From Amphirosellinia nigrospora (taxonomy: Eukaryota; Ascomycota; Sordariomycetes; Xylariales; Xylariaceae), in the NCBI GenBank assembly GCA_004123355.1, contig SCHM01000002.1:3817569-3881568 (forward strand): DNA of 64,000 bases, read 5' to 3'. A program made the translations under genes and the position numbers. Below the pieces are notes generated by a model. It was given only the letters and a program-made list of their open reading frames with translations. It searched no databases and had not been told where the DNA came from. This document shows positions 37,603 through 49,577 of the stretch, piece by piece. Positions within the stretch are counted from its first letter, which is position 1. Every line of letters begins with the position of its first letter.

Positions 37603-39761
37603 ATAAAATAACGGATACCCAAAAGAATGATACGGAAATCAAGTTAACCGTGTCTGGACGAAGATTGGGTCAGAATCAATTGGGAAAATAAATCCGTAAT
37701 TGATCGCCATAGCCGTCAGACTTCTTCACAAATGTGCTCGCGTAACGAATTTTACATGCTTCACACTGTAGTACCTGTCAGCCAATCTCATGACGTTTAT
37801 AGCCTAGAAATCGATGCCTTACCGCCCGGAGCACTAATGCAAGACTCTTGCGCTGGCATGTGGAAAGCAATATGATTTAATCACATTAATTTCTATAACG
37901 CTTTTAGTATCCATAGCCATCAATCGATTCCTCAGCGGTCGTTTTCGGAGAGAGTGGTGAATTTTTGAAGTCGCTTCTGAGGAGGGTCCGAGGACCCGAG
38001 ACCCCTGAATTAGTGCCGACTGCAGCAAAACCCCAAAGACTAGGGGAACGCATCGGAATTTACTACATACAAAACACAACACAATCTTGCCGTGCATCCT
38101 ACACTTCACATTATCATAACTCACTAGTCATATCGGCTTTAGCGCTCAGTATTGGCGACTGGGGTTTGGGTTGGCAGGTGGCCTTCTCAACATTACTTAC
38201 AGCCACACTTACACACTCACCCAAGGAACGCGTATACGAGCTTAATGTTTGGTGATTTTCAAATTCCTTGTTAACATTAAAAACGCTATATGATAGATTC
38301 TACTAGAAATCCTATAATTTAAGTAGGTCTTGAACACTTGTCATTACGGAAAGATGCTAAAGACCGTCTGTAGGCTGATGAGGGCTACGTACAGTAGCTC
38401 TTTGTTGCATGGTTTCAAGTGTTGTGATAGATCGAAATCATATTTCGCTGGTTAAAAACGACTGAAAGAGCGATTGATGCTAAGAGCACAAGTTGGTTAG
38501 AACGCTGCGGTGTAAGGGTCGGAAAAGGTAGCAAAAAGGTAAATAGGGGCAAGGAAACATAAATCAAAGAAGAATTAAGACAATAAATAGTAAGGGGAAA
38601 TAAAGCAAAAAAGGAAGTAAAGAGAATAGCCAACGGGGGAATCGAACCCCAGTACCTAACGATGCGGAGTAAATATGTTGAGTGTAAGTATGCTTTACGC
38701 TGTGAACGCTAGGCTCGGACTGCATCGCTAGGCCGTACCGACTCGGCCAAAGGGACATATTGTTAAAGTTTCATATATAGACGATGCTCAGTAGGTATGA
38801 AAGCAGACTGCGGACACGTGACTCAGACTGTTTTACGTTTGAAGGACGCGTAATGGAAGAATGCTGGGGAAACTCTATACCTAGGCACCTAGGAAGAGGG
38901 CTCTGCTACCCAGAAGAATCCGCCGGGCCCAGCTGCCGTTTTGTAGGATATTTACTATGTAATAGCGCGGCTAAGGCCATATAAGGATGATGAATGGATT
39001 TGTAGAATTGAATATGAAATCCATGTTTCTTATGCCAAAACCCTGTACGGCACTGAGTATAAATACTCACTATTACGGAAATGTTACTCTACAGCCACCT
39101 TCGCGAGATGCTTTGGGCGTATTCTGAGGGCTCTTTGTCGCGTAGTTTCAGGCGTCCAAATGGTTGTGACTTGTTATACCCCTTTTCATGTAACGGTGTA
39201 GTAAATGTGACAGGTAGTGGCAATTGGTGATTACGACTGTGATCAACTACAAGAAAACCGAATAGACTACTGCAAACCATCTCTTCGAAATCATTAGACG
39301 AGTTCAACTCGAGTGTTTATTTCATATTAAGGTAGTTTGTATTGTAGACAACTTGTAAGGGGCTAAGAAGGTGAAATAAAAGGGTTCTAAGCATTTAATA
39401 ATTTTAAGAACGGCATTGTAATATGTCAATATATCCCCAAGTAGAATTGTTTATTGATAATTTCTTTCAGCCCACATTCAACAAAAAGCATAGTTTTAGC
39501 GTGTGACAATGCCCTTGTTTTTAAGAATATGAATATTAAAGAGAACCTTAAACAGTGAACCCCTCGAAGAAGAGGATTTCCGACCGAACGAACTTACTCC
39601 TGGTGATGCAGACTTGATAAAACGCTCAAATATAAATCTAACGACACTACAAGCTTGCAGTTTTGACTCAATATCACCAATACAGCTCTAATCATACCAA
39701 ACTAACAACCTTATTCACTTCATCTACTTACTGCTATCCAGCTTTATTCAAGACCTACGCA
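37603..39761. other. intergenic, contains a tRNA-like element
   Basis: About 2.2 kb before the AT-rich block. Apart from the Pol III-type element at 38629-38756 no gene is supported. AT content rises toward the right. Confidence 0.5.
38629..38756 (-). ncRNA. tRNA-like Pol III element with split A and B boxes
   Basis: On the minus strand TGGCCGAGTCGG (38738-38749) matches the Pol III A box, and GGTTCGATTCC (38638-38648) matches the B box exactly. The D-arm GCC...GGC and a T-arm (GGGG TTCGATT CCCC) can fold. Between them CCTAGCGATGC and GCATCGTTAGG form an 11-bp stem with one G-U pair. A T6 run on the minus strand (38607-38612) lies about 17 nt past the end and could terminate Pol III. However, the 5' arm GTCCCTT and the 3' arm GTTGGC do not pair as an acceptor stem, and no anticodon can be placed. 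I read it as a degenerate or intron-bearing tRNA gene, or a tRNA-derived SINE head. Confidence 0.45.
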
Positions 39762-40312
39762 ATGTCTTCTTCAAGCTCACCCACAATAACACCTAATTTT
39801 GACGAACCCACCACGCCTTCTATAAATTCACCTATCATATTGAATGATTGGCGAACTGAGATAGAAGTGATAACCTTCTTCCCCAGTTCAGCAGTTCGAC
39901 AGAAGCTTATAAAGAGACATATGCATATATGTCGAAAAAGAATCTCAAAGTCGAACTGAAACGTGTCTTCGAGGAGACTAGGGGCACCCCGTTGCTCGAG
40001 AAGGTACGCGAACGCCTCTTGGCTGACGAGATCATAACAGATGATCAAAGTGATGTGCTCAAATCCTTCTCCGATAAATTCAAGAGGATGGATGGACCAG
40101 CCGCTAGACTTTTAATTACAATCCAGCTTCTCCCAGCCGACGCCGGGTTGACTGATGAGCTACGCAGCGAGGTTGTAGACATCCTTGAGCGATACGATTT
40201 CCAGCTGTTGATAATCGAGGGGATTAATTATTGGGCTGAAACGAGCGCGGACGACCTTGAAACTTTCATCGACGGCGCCCGGAAGTTGCTCGAGCCCCGC
40301 TCCCAGTCGTAA
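39762..40312 (+). CDS. orphan small protein, family member A
   Basis: Starts MSSSSSPTITPNFDEPTTPS after a CA-rich leader. The first frame runs to about 39860 (LNDWRTEIE) and the next frame continues (LLPQFSSSTEAYKETYAYM, then KKNLKVELKRVFEETRG) to the stop at 40312. One missing base joins them into exactly 184 codons. The C-terminal two thirds look helical and charged: LPADAGLTDELRSE, DILERY and WAETSADDLETFIDGA. The same pattern recurs in the gene at about 50 kb, so the two are paralogues. No signal peptide, membrane segment or known domain recognised. The gene ends exactly where the AT-saturated block begins. Confidence 0.6.
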
Positions 40313-40600
40313 GTTTATACTAACTCATCTAGCCTTGGAGGCTCTCATTATTTCCTTAAAAGCGCTCTTAAAACACCTTTTTAGAATTAGAAAATGCTTA
40401 ATAATAATGAAAATTCATTCTCTTTATTAAAAACGCTTTAGGCAACTGTTTTATGTAATACCCTTCGTAATATAGAATCTTATAGCACAGCTAAATTTTT
40501 ATTGTATCAAGTCTATAAATAATTAAATGAAAAAAACAGTGTTAATCTCTTAGATATAATGTTTCTCATGCAATTTTGCTTTACTTAGAAAAGCGATTTT

Positions 40601-40895
40601 AGTTACGCTTATACACTTAAAAAAACAAAGCTTTAATATATATAGTATATTAATATAAAATCTACAAATAAAGTAAGAAAGAAAAAAAGTCTAAATCTAT
40701 AGTATAAATAGCTGCTTAAATATTTATATAAAGTAGTTATATTTATTACTAGTGCTTGCTTTTTTATTATAATTATATTTACTACGAATAGTAGTTATAC
40801 ATTTATTACAAGTAGTAGTTATTATAAGTAGAAATTATAGGTGCTATAGCTAATAGTAAGGCATAGCTACTAAAGCTTGTAGATTTATAACTACT
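40601..40895. repeat. RIP-degraded LTR-like repeat, copy 1
   Basis: Begins AGTTACGCTTATACACTT and ends near ATTTATAACTA. It aligns along its length with copies at 49283-49577 and 55526-55770 (shared core AAAAAAACAAAGCTTTAATA). Compared with copy 2 it has T or A at most positions where copy 2 has C or G. Probably one LTR of the retrotransposon whose RT lies at 43.6-44.0 kb. Confidence 0.7.
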
Positions 40896-43624
40896 TTTTT
40901 TTCGAAAAAAAAAATAACTTAATTAAGGTTAAAATTATAACTGTTTTTTAACGAAAAAAAGGATCGCTTCGGGTTTTTACTAATATAACTTTTTATAAAA
41001 CCTTTATACTATTAAATTATTATACTAGCTTTTTTATATATTGCTTAAAGTTTTTTTTGCTTAATATAATATTTAAGCATATATAGTATTTACGTATTTT
41101 TTTACTTTATATGTTTTTTTTTTGTGTTATTTTTCTTTTTATGCTATAGCTTTATTATTATTTAAATATAACTTATTAAATTTATTTTTTACGCTATTTT
41201 TAACTATATTTATAATTTTACTAAAAGTCCGGCTAAATTAAAGTTTATATTATAAAAATTTTTTAATACTTTTATATTGTTTTTAAAATTCTTTGCTAAA
41301 TATTATATATTATCGGGGTTTTAACTTTTTTAGTTTATTTAGTACTATAACTTCCGATAATAAAGTTGAAATATTTGTATTTTTTTAATAATAAATTTTT
41401 TTTTACTTTTAGGTTTTATTATTTTTTTTTTTAAGTTTTCTGCTTTTTAACCTAATAATAAATTATTTAAGTATTTTTATAGTCGATTTATATAATAATA
41501 GTTTAATATTTTCTAAGTTATAGGAACGTTTAGTACGAAAATATTTTTGTTTTTTTCGCGTATTTTAAATTTTTATTATATTATAAAAAAATCTAGCTTG
41601 TTTAATAAACGGTTTATTTTTTAAGACTATTTTTTTTTTAAAATTAATATATAATCTTTTATATTAAAATTAGGTTTACGTTAATTTTTATTAGCTTAAT
41701 TAGTTATATGTTCTTAAATATATTATAGGTTTTTTTTAGCTAATTTAACGAACTATATTATTTTTTTTACTTTTTTTTATATATTTATTTAAATTGTTTT
41801 TTTTTTTTTAAAAAGTTTTTATAGCTTTATATTTACGGTTTAATTTTCTTAGTTAAAATTAAATAATATTAAAAAACCTATTTTTATTTCGTAAAACAAT
41901 AATTTTATCGAAGTATAAAAAATTAAAGCCTATATATAATTTATAGCAAATATACGCTTAGACTAATTGTTTTAATAATAGTTTATATATAGTTATAATT
42001 TTTAGTTAATATATTTATTTATAATTTTTGCTTATTTTATAGTTTTATAATATTTTATAATAGCTAGTATATTTTATATTTATTAGCTTATATAGTTTAT
42101 TTATAAAAGCGAAAATAAACTAAAATTTTTGGTTTAAAGTTATAGTTATAAATATTCTAAAAATTTAAAAAAAATTTTTATAGTATTTTAATAGCGTTTT
42201 TTATAGTTGTTTTTATAGTATAAAGTATAGTTTAAGTTTATTTATTTAAACAGTTTATTTAATTAATATATTATTATATTTATATTTATTTTTAAATATT
42301 TGTTTAAAATTAATAATAAAGTAGCACTATATACGCTTAAATATTAAAAAAAGTATAAATTTATTAAAAATTTTATTTTTAAATATTTTAATAAGTTTAT
42401 ATTTTATATAGTTTATTATATAATAATTATAATTTTTGTTTAATTTTAGCTATTAGTAGCGTTTAATAATAAATTTGCGCGTTTTATTTTTGCTAAAATA
42501 TATAATAAATATTTTATAATATATTTTTTTAATAAAATATATTTATAAATATAAAAAATTAAAATAATTAAACGTCCGTAAAAAATAGTTAATTTGTTTT
42601 TTAATTTTTATGGGTTTTTTAGCTTATTATTTTTTATTCGTTAATAAAAATTTTATATTTATATTTTTACGGTTTTTTTTAAAAATTTGCTTAATTAACT
42701 ATAGTTCTATAAAAATATTTAATTCGTTATATATTTTAATAAAGCTTATTTAGTATAACTTTATTTATATAAAAATTAATTATACTATATTATTTATTAG
42801 CTAAAATATTATAAAGTAATATTATGTTTTTTTTTTAGCTTTTTATATTATTAGGTTTTTTTATTTTTATAATAAAACGTTAGCTAATATATTATTTTTA
42901 CCGGGGCGATATAATATTAAAAAATTATATTTTAAAAAAAAGTTAACTTATCCGGCTTATTTTAAATTAAAATATTATTTTTTACTAAAAAACTTTAATA
43001 TTTAATTATTAATAAATATTAAAAAAAGCTTATTATAATTACTAATTAATTTAAGTTTTTATTTTTTAAAGCATAGTATAATTATTAATAATTTTTTATT
43101 ATAAATATTATAATCTAATTTAACGTTATAAAATATTTTCGAAAAATATACTATAAAATATTAAGTTTTATTATATAGTTATAATAGTACGCTAGAACTA
43201 ACGCTATAAATAAATATTTTAACTTTTATTAATAAGTTATAATTAAAATATTTTAATAAAAAAAATCTTACTAAAGCTTTTTTAAACTAATAGAATAATT
43301 TTTTATATTTTTTAGTTTATTCGAAAAATATGCTTTTTTATATTAATCGGTTTAAAAGCGTTATAATATAACTTTAAGCATTAATAAAATCTCGGTAAAA
43401 ATTATAAAATCCTAAAAAAAATTATACGCTTTTAACTAATATAAAAATCTTTTACTTTAATATAATATTAATTTTAGCAAAATTTATTCGAATTTTTTTA
43501 GTATTAATAATATAGCTTAAAAACTTAGTTTTAATAATATAAAACTTAGACTTTTTTAAATTAATTTATAATTTAGCCTAAATTAATTATTTTAGCATAT
43601 AATATATATAAATAATATTTTTTT

Positions 43625-44003
43625 TATTATTTCTAAATAAATAATAATATTATCCGCGTAAACGCTATAAAAATTATCTAAAAAATTAAATAATATATTA
43701 TTAATATATTATTAAAACATTAAAAATCCGTTAATAAAACTAAATAATAATACTAATAATTAATACGTATTATATTTATATAAAACGTTATATAATTTTT
43801 ATTCCGAATAATATATAAATATAGTTAAATATTTATTATATATTAAATCGGGTAAAAATTTTCGCCTTAGTAATATAAGCCAAGGTTTTTTTAATAAAAA
43901 AAAGCGGATACTAGTTTTTTTTTATAATTTTGTTTAGCTTATAATAATTTATATAAAAGTAAAACCTATTATTTGTTTTTTTTATAAATAAAACGGGTAT
44001 ATT
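43625..44003 (-). pseudogene. Ty3/gypsy-type reverse transcriptase remnant
   Basis: Read on the minus strand, 43911-44003 translates as PVLFIKKTNNRFYFYINYYK then LN and, after a stop, YPL. This follows the gypsy RT pattern PVLF-KK-...-RF-VDYR-LN-...-YPL. Downstream, 43625-43685 reads DNFYSVYADNIIIY, the YxDD active-site box with its last Asp changed to Asn. The segment between has FGI and FN remnants and many stops. The losses are G:C to A:T changes as expected of RIP. The element therefore runs right to left, and the gene is dead. Confidence 0.75.
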
Positions 44004-44723
44004 ATATAAAGCATTATTAAGCTTAATAAAGCTTTTATATAAATTTTCGATTAAGAATTTTTATATAGCTTTTAGCTCGTTTAATAATATTTTATACAAA
44101 AAATTATAGCTTAAATTAGCTTTAAACTTACTTTTAATAAACTTTATTTTATAGTTTATTTATAGGCAATATAGTAGTAATGTATTAAAGTTTATTCGGC
44201 TAAAAACATATACTAAATTTTAATACTAAAAGCCTTTTAATTTAAGGGTAAAAATGTTTAAGTTTTTAGGAACTATATATTTAGGTTAGTAAATAAGTTA
44301 TAGTTGCCGGTTATATTAGTTTGTTTTTTTTAATAAGTTATATGTAGTAAAACCTGCTATTTTATTTTAATTTATTAACCGTAATATTTTGTTTTTTTAT
44401 ATAATTATATAATTACGTTATAAAATATTTAGCTATTTAGTTAATAGTAATAATAAATTTGTTTATAAATATAAACGTTAATATACGGTATTTTTTATAT
44501 ATTTGCTTTATTAATAATAGTAATATATACTAAAGTTATATTATTGTTTTATAATTAGATTATAATTTCGAGCTATAAAGCAAGATTAAAAAGTTAAATA
44601 TTATAGCGAATAATTAATTCTTATTTTAAGTAAAAAAAATTTATTGCAATATTAAAATTTTTAAACCGATTTTTAACCTAAGTAAGATTAAAAAAATTCT
44701 CCGGTAAATATAAATTATTATTT

Positions 44724-44810
44724 TAAATTTTAAATATAATTATAAACTATTTTTAATTTTAAATATAATTATAAGCTATTTTAATTTTAAATATAATTAC
44801 GAATTTTATA
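44724..44810. repeat. tandem repeat, about 29-bp unit x3
   Basis: Three consecutive AATTTTAAATATAATTA units inside the degraded retroelement, diverged by a few bases. Confidence 0.6.
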
Positions 44811-44869
44811 TTTTAAATAATAGTATTATTATAAATATATTAATTTTTATAACGTATTAAATTTTTATT

Positions 44870-45105
44870 TTTTTCGAAAAAAGCTTAAACTTATTAATAA
44901 GTTTAAAAAAACTTTATAAATTAGCTAAAACGTTTAAAAAAAAAAAACTTTTCGAAAAAAGCTTAAGCTTATTAATAAGTTTAAAAAAAACTTTATAAGC
45001 TAGCTAAAACGTTTAAAAAAAAAAACTTTTTAAAAAAAGCTTAAGTTTATTAACGAGTTTAAAAAAAACTTTATAAACTAACTAAAACGTTTAAAAAAAA
45101 AAAAC
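44870..45105. repeat. tandem repeat, 78-bp unit x3
   Basis: Three units recognisable by GCTTAA at 44883, 44961 and 45039, each followed by TTATTAA-AAGTTTAAAAAAA and GCTAAAACGTTTAAAAAA-type sequence. The exact 78-bp spacing is kept. Lies within the body of the degraded retroelement, upstream (minus sense) of its RT. Confidence 0.75.
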
Positions 45106-45439
45106 TCGAAAACTTAAAAAATATATTTATTACGATTAATTTAAAATTTTAAAGTTTTTAAAAACTTAAAGATTGCGCTTAAAATATATAATAAAAAGTA
45201 AAAAAATAAATAAAAAAAGTTATAAACGAATATTTTATAAAAAATATTGCTATATTTATTACGCTAATATAACGGTTAATTTTATAATAACTATAGTTTT
45301 TTAAAAAATAACTTAATAAAAGTTATATTTAAATAAAGTTTATAATAGCAGTATTAGTTTATAATTTAAAAATAATAAATATTTAAATTAATATTAAATT
45401 AAAAAAATAAAAAAATAGAATAACTATAAATATAATTAA

Positions 45440-45560
45440 ATAAAAATATTAAATAATTACGTTTAATATAACGTATAATTATTAAATAATTAGGTTTAAT
45501 AAAACGTATAACTATTAAATAATTAAATTTAATATAAAATTAAATTTAATATAATTTATA
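45440..45560. repeat. short AT tandem repeat, about 36-bp unit
   Basis: Repeated ATTAAATAATTA followed by TTTAATATAACGTATAA-like units, about three copies. Confidence 0.5.
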
Positions 45561-48500
45561 ATAAAAAAAATTAAAAATAAAACTTTATAATTTATTTATA
45601 TTATACTATTATTTTAATATAAATATTTAACTTTAAATTATTTTATTAAATTTATAGTTATTTATATAATAAAAAATAAATACTAAAGATTAAGTATATA
45701 CGATAATAAATAAAAATAAGGGGGTTTTTAATTCGAATAAAAGAATTTTTTATTTAAGATATAAAAAACAAAAAATTTTTTTATCGATAAGAAAACCTTT
45801 TTTTTACTTAGTTGTACCTCCTTTATAAAACTCAAGCATTTTTTAAGTATTTTTTTTGCGCTTTTTATTTTAACTTTTTATTTTTTTTTTTAAAAAATTA
45901 TTTTTATTTTTTTTTAATTTTTTAATTATTTTATCGACTTTATTAATATTAATAATATAAACGTTTTTTACCCGGTTTTTTTTTATTATTATATTAAAAA
46001 TAATTATATTTAAGCTAAATATTTTAATTATTAATTTTTTTTATATTAACTAATATTATTTGTTTTATATAATAAAAACTTTTTTTATTAAACTTTTAAA
46101 TAAAAATTAAAGTTATATTTTTCGCGAAAAAGCGTAGCTTATATTTTTTAAAAACAAATTCTAACGGGGGCTAGTTAGATATTATTTGCTTTATTTTATC
46201 GAAATCTTTTTATATTAAATTACTACGCTTTAAAATAAATATTTTTAGTTTTACGTCCTTTAAATATTATTTTGCTTTTTTTTATTATTATTAACGCCGT
46301 ATTTTTTTAATCTTAAAGTTATAATTTTATCGATTAGCGTTAAGTTAATAAGCTAAATATTATAGCTATATACTTATTTTATTTATTATTAAATAATATT
46401 TTATATTATAATTAAAAAGTAGCTAAAATAAAAATATTAAACGGTTTTATTAATAGTTTAAAAATATTATAATATTTAAACTATAGTTTATTTAAAATAA
46501 TATTATAAATTAAATTAATAATAGTTATAAGTTTATTTTTAAAAGTTTTTTATATATTTTTAATAATAATAAAAAAGCTTAATTAATATTTTTTTCGTTT
46601 TTGCTATTATATTTTATAATTTTTTTAGCAAAAAAGTTTATATAATAATAAAGTTAAATAGTTTAATAATTTTTTCCGCGAATCGTTAGTTATATTTATA
46701 ATATATTTATTTTTATATTTTTAAAAAATTATCTATAGTTAAAAAAATCTATTACTATATAAAATATAAGTATATAATAAAGGTTTTTTGCTTAAATACT
46801 TTTTTATTAGATTTATTTTATAATTAATAGTATTTTTTAAAAATATTTTTTTAAAAAAAAAGCTATTTTTTTTAAAGTTATTTTTTTTTTTTTATGCTTA
46901 TTATAAGTTTATTTTTTTATATATTAGCCGGCTTAGTATCCGATATATTATATATAGCTAAAATAGCAGCAATTTAAGCTTTTTTATTTATTAGAGTTTA
47001 ATTTTTTAAAAAGTATTTTTTCGAAGTATATTTTTATTAACAATAATTAAAGCATTTATTATTAAAAATTAATTATTATATTTTATTAGCGTTAAGTTTA
47101 AATAATTAAGTAAAATTATATTATTATTATTTAGTTTCGGAATAAAATAAAAGGTTGTTTAAACAAAAGTAAAAAAAAAAAAAAATAAAAATTTAGTAGT
47201 AAACGTAAACTTTATATTTTTTTTTTAGTTTTATTTCGTTTATAGTTAGTTATTATTAAGTAATAAATTATTTAAAAATAATATTTTACGTAAATATTAA
47301 AGTTAATATTTTTTTTTAAATATTTTAATATAGCTTTAGTTATTAATTAAAAAAATAACTTATTTTTAAATTTTTTTTTATTTAGCTTTGTTAAGTTTAG
47401 TTTTATTAGCTAAACGGACAAAAATAATTTAAAACTTAAAAAATTTAGCTAATATATACTAATTAAAACTAAATAATTAAAAGTTAGCTTTTGTTTTTTT
47501 ATTACGGTTAATATCGATATAAATTTTTTAAAATGTTTTAAAATAATTTTTAAATTAATAAATACGTTAAAATGGTCGGATAAAAATAAAAAAAGAAATT
47601 ATTAGCTATATAGTTTTCGATATAGGTTTTAATATTAATTATTTTAGCTATATTATTATAGAACTAATTAGCGTTAAATTTAAAACGATTTTATATAGTT
47701 CGAATTTATATTTTAAATTTAAATTTATTTTTAGTTATATTATTATAAAATAAATATTAATATTTTAGCCGTATATTGGCTATTTTTTTATTGTTTAATA
47801 AAGCAAAAGTTGCTTTATAACGACTTAGTAAATTAACTATTTGCTAGTTTAAAGTATTTAAGTTATTTTAAGCGCGGTTGCGCTATTTAGTTATTTTTTA
47901 TAGTTTATTTAATAATTAATTAATAGTTTATTAGTTAGTTTATTATTAGCTAAAATTACTTTTAGTTATAAGTTAAAAACGTTAGTAATATATTTAATAT
48001 AATATGTTTTATTGTAAAAAATAGCAATTTTATTTTATTTTTTTGTTTAGTCGAATAAAACTTTGTTTTGTTTATTTAACTTTTTAGCGAATATATAAGT
48101 TAGTAGCAAAATAATAAAAGCCGTTATTAAAAAAACGTATATTTTTATTTTTTAGAAAACAGCAGTAAAATTTTTATATATATTTTTATATTAGTTTAGT
48201 TTATATTTTTATCGAAATTAAGCTAGATTATTTTGTTATAATATATTTTAGTTTAAAATAAAAGCTAGGCTTAGTATTTTTTATTTATAGTTTAGCGTAA
48301 TTATTAGCTAAATATTAAACCGTTTAATTAAAACTAATAATATTTATATCGAATTTTTATTTTTTAAATATATAGTTATTAATAGTATTATAAAACTATT
48401 ATAAAATTAATTAAAAGTAATTAGCTTTATAGCTTGCTATTATAGTTTCCGCGTAATTAAAAAAGCTAAAGTAAATATATTTTTTTTATTTGCTAGAGTT

Positions 48501-48716
48501 TTATTATAAAAGCTTATTGTTTCGAATATTTAAAGCAAATAAGTTTGAAATAAATAAAAGCTTTAGCACGTATAGCTATACGCGCTTATTATTTTAGTTC
48601 TTTTTAGGAAATATTTTAATATTTTTAAATTAAATTAATTATTTAGTTTAGTTAAAAAATATTATAAAAGTAATTTTAATACTTTATAATATTTTAAGTA
48701 ATTTATAAATAGTTAT

Positions 48717-48903
48717 TGTCACAGCCTACAGTGACCTGTGCAGTGAAGCTGCGGCACTGTAGCTGTGGACTATATACAGTAGCTTAGTAACCAAGGCTGT
48801 CACCTTGGTTATTCTGATCCCTTTTGGCAGATGCCCCAACTGGTTAGGTGTGCGCACCCGGCAGGTCCACCAGGCTACTGTGGTTTATAGCTTGTCCGTC
48901 ACA
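48717..48903. repeat. 5' terminal repeat of the TRIM-like element
   Basis: 187 bp, TGTCACAGCC...GTCCGTCACA. Contains an inverted pair AACCAAGG/CCTTGGTT (48790-48812) and a tRNA D-arm-like CCCAACTGGTTAGGTG (48836-48851). Confidence 0.85.
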
Positions 48904-49097
48904 ATAACCAAGGTACCTATGGGTCCAGTGTTCGAGCCCTGGACTTGGCAAAAGCGGCACCTGCGCTTTTCCGGATTAGTGGTATATACTGGCGTACGAA
49001 AGAAGCCAGGCCCCTCTAAGGTTCCTAAGATATGCTCGCTTGAGCCCCGTGCGGCAGGGGTTCAAGGTCTTCGGGACGAAGCCTTAGTGACGCGGGG

Positions 49098-49282
49098 GGT
49101 CACAGCCTACAGTGACCTGTGCAGTGAAGCTGCGGCACTGTAGCTGTGGACTATATACAGTAGCTTAGTAACCAAGGCTGTCACTTGGTTATTCTGATCC
49201 CTTTGGCAGATGCCCCAACTGGTTAGGTGTGCGCACCCGGCAGGTCCACCAGGCTACTGTGGTTTATAGCTTGTCCGTCACA
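49098..49282. repeat. 3' terminal repeat of the TRIM-like element
   Basis: 185 bp, same as the 5' copy apart from the first base (G for T) and single missing C and T in CACCTTGG and CCCTTTTGG. Confidence 0.85.
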
Positions 49283-49577
49283 GTTATGCTTTATATATTT
49301 AAAAAAACAAAGCTTTAATATATATAGTATATTATATATAAAATCTATAAATAAAGTAAGAAAAAAAAAAGGTCTAAATTTATAATAAAGTAGCTGTTTA
49401 AATATTTATATAGGGCAGCTATATTTACTGCTAATGTTTGCCTTCATTTATTACAACTATATTCATTGCGAATAGCAGTCACGCATTTATTGCAAGTGGT
49501 AGTTATTATAGTAGAGATTACGGGTATTATAGCTAGTAGTGGGGCACAGCCATTAGAGCTTGCAGATCTGTAACTAT
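49283..49577. repeat. LTR-like repeat, copy 2, lightly RIPed
   Basis: Begins GTTATGCTTTATATATTT directly after the TRIM-like element and ends near CTGTAACTA. It matches copy 1 over about 295 bp but keeps many C and G bases (for example ACGGGTATTATAGC and GGGGCACAGCCATTAG). Likely the other LTR of the degraded gypsy element, with copy 1 about 8.7 kb away. The TRIM-like element sits at its left border. Confidence 0.7.

Larger units (their letters stand above)
48717..49282. mobile_element. TRIM-like miniature LTR retrotransposon, intact termini
   Basis: A 566-bp, GC-normal island in RIP-degraded DNA. It is bounded by a perfect 5-bp target duplication GTTAT (48712-48716 and 49283-49287). Two direct terminal repeats (48717-48903 and 49098-49282) start TG (GG in the second) and end CA. 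They are identical except for the first base and two one-base homopolymer differences. The 194-bp interior has no reverse transcriptase or gag; a G-rich GCGGGGG lies just before the 3' repeat like a polypurine tract. The TG...CA ends, TSD and size fit a terminal-repeat retrotransposon in miniature (TRIM). It must rely on enzymes from elsewhere. An open frame of 112 codons across it shows no protein-like features. Confidence 0.85.

Noticed and set aside
44870-45105. CRISPR-like array
   Set aside because: Regular 78-bp repetition has no unique spacers; it is a direct tandem repeat in a eukaryotic retroelement remnant.
48805-49143. 112-codon open frame across the mini-element
   Set aside because: It runs from one terminal repeat through the interior into the other, has no protein-like features and is explained by the GC-normal composition of the element.
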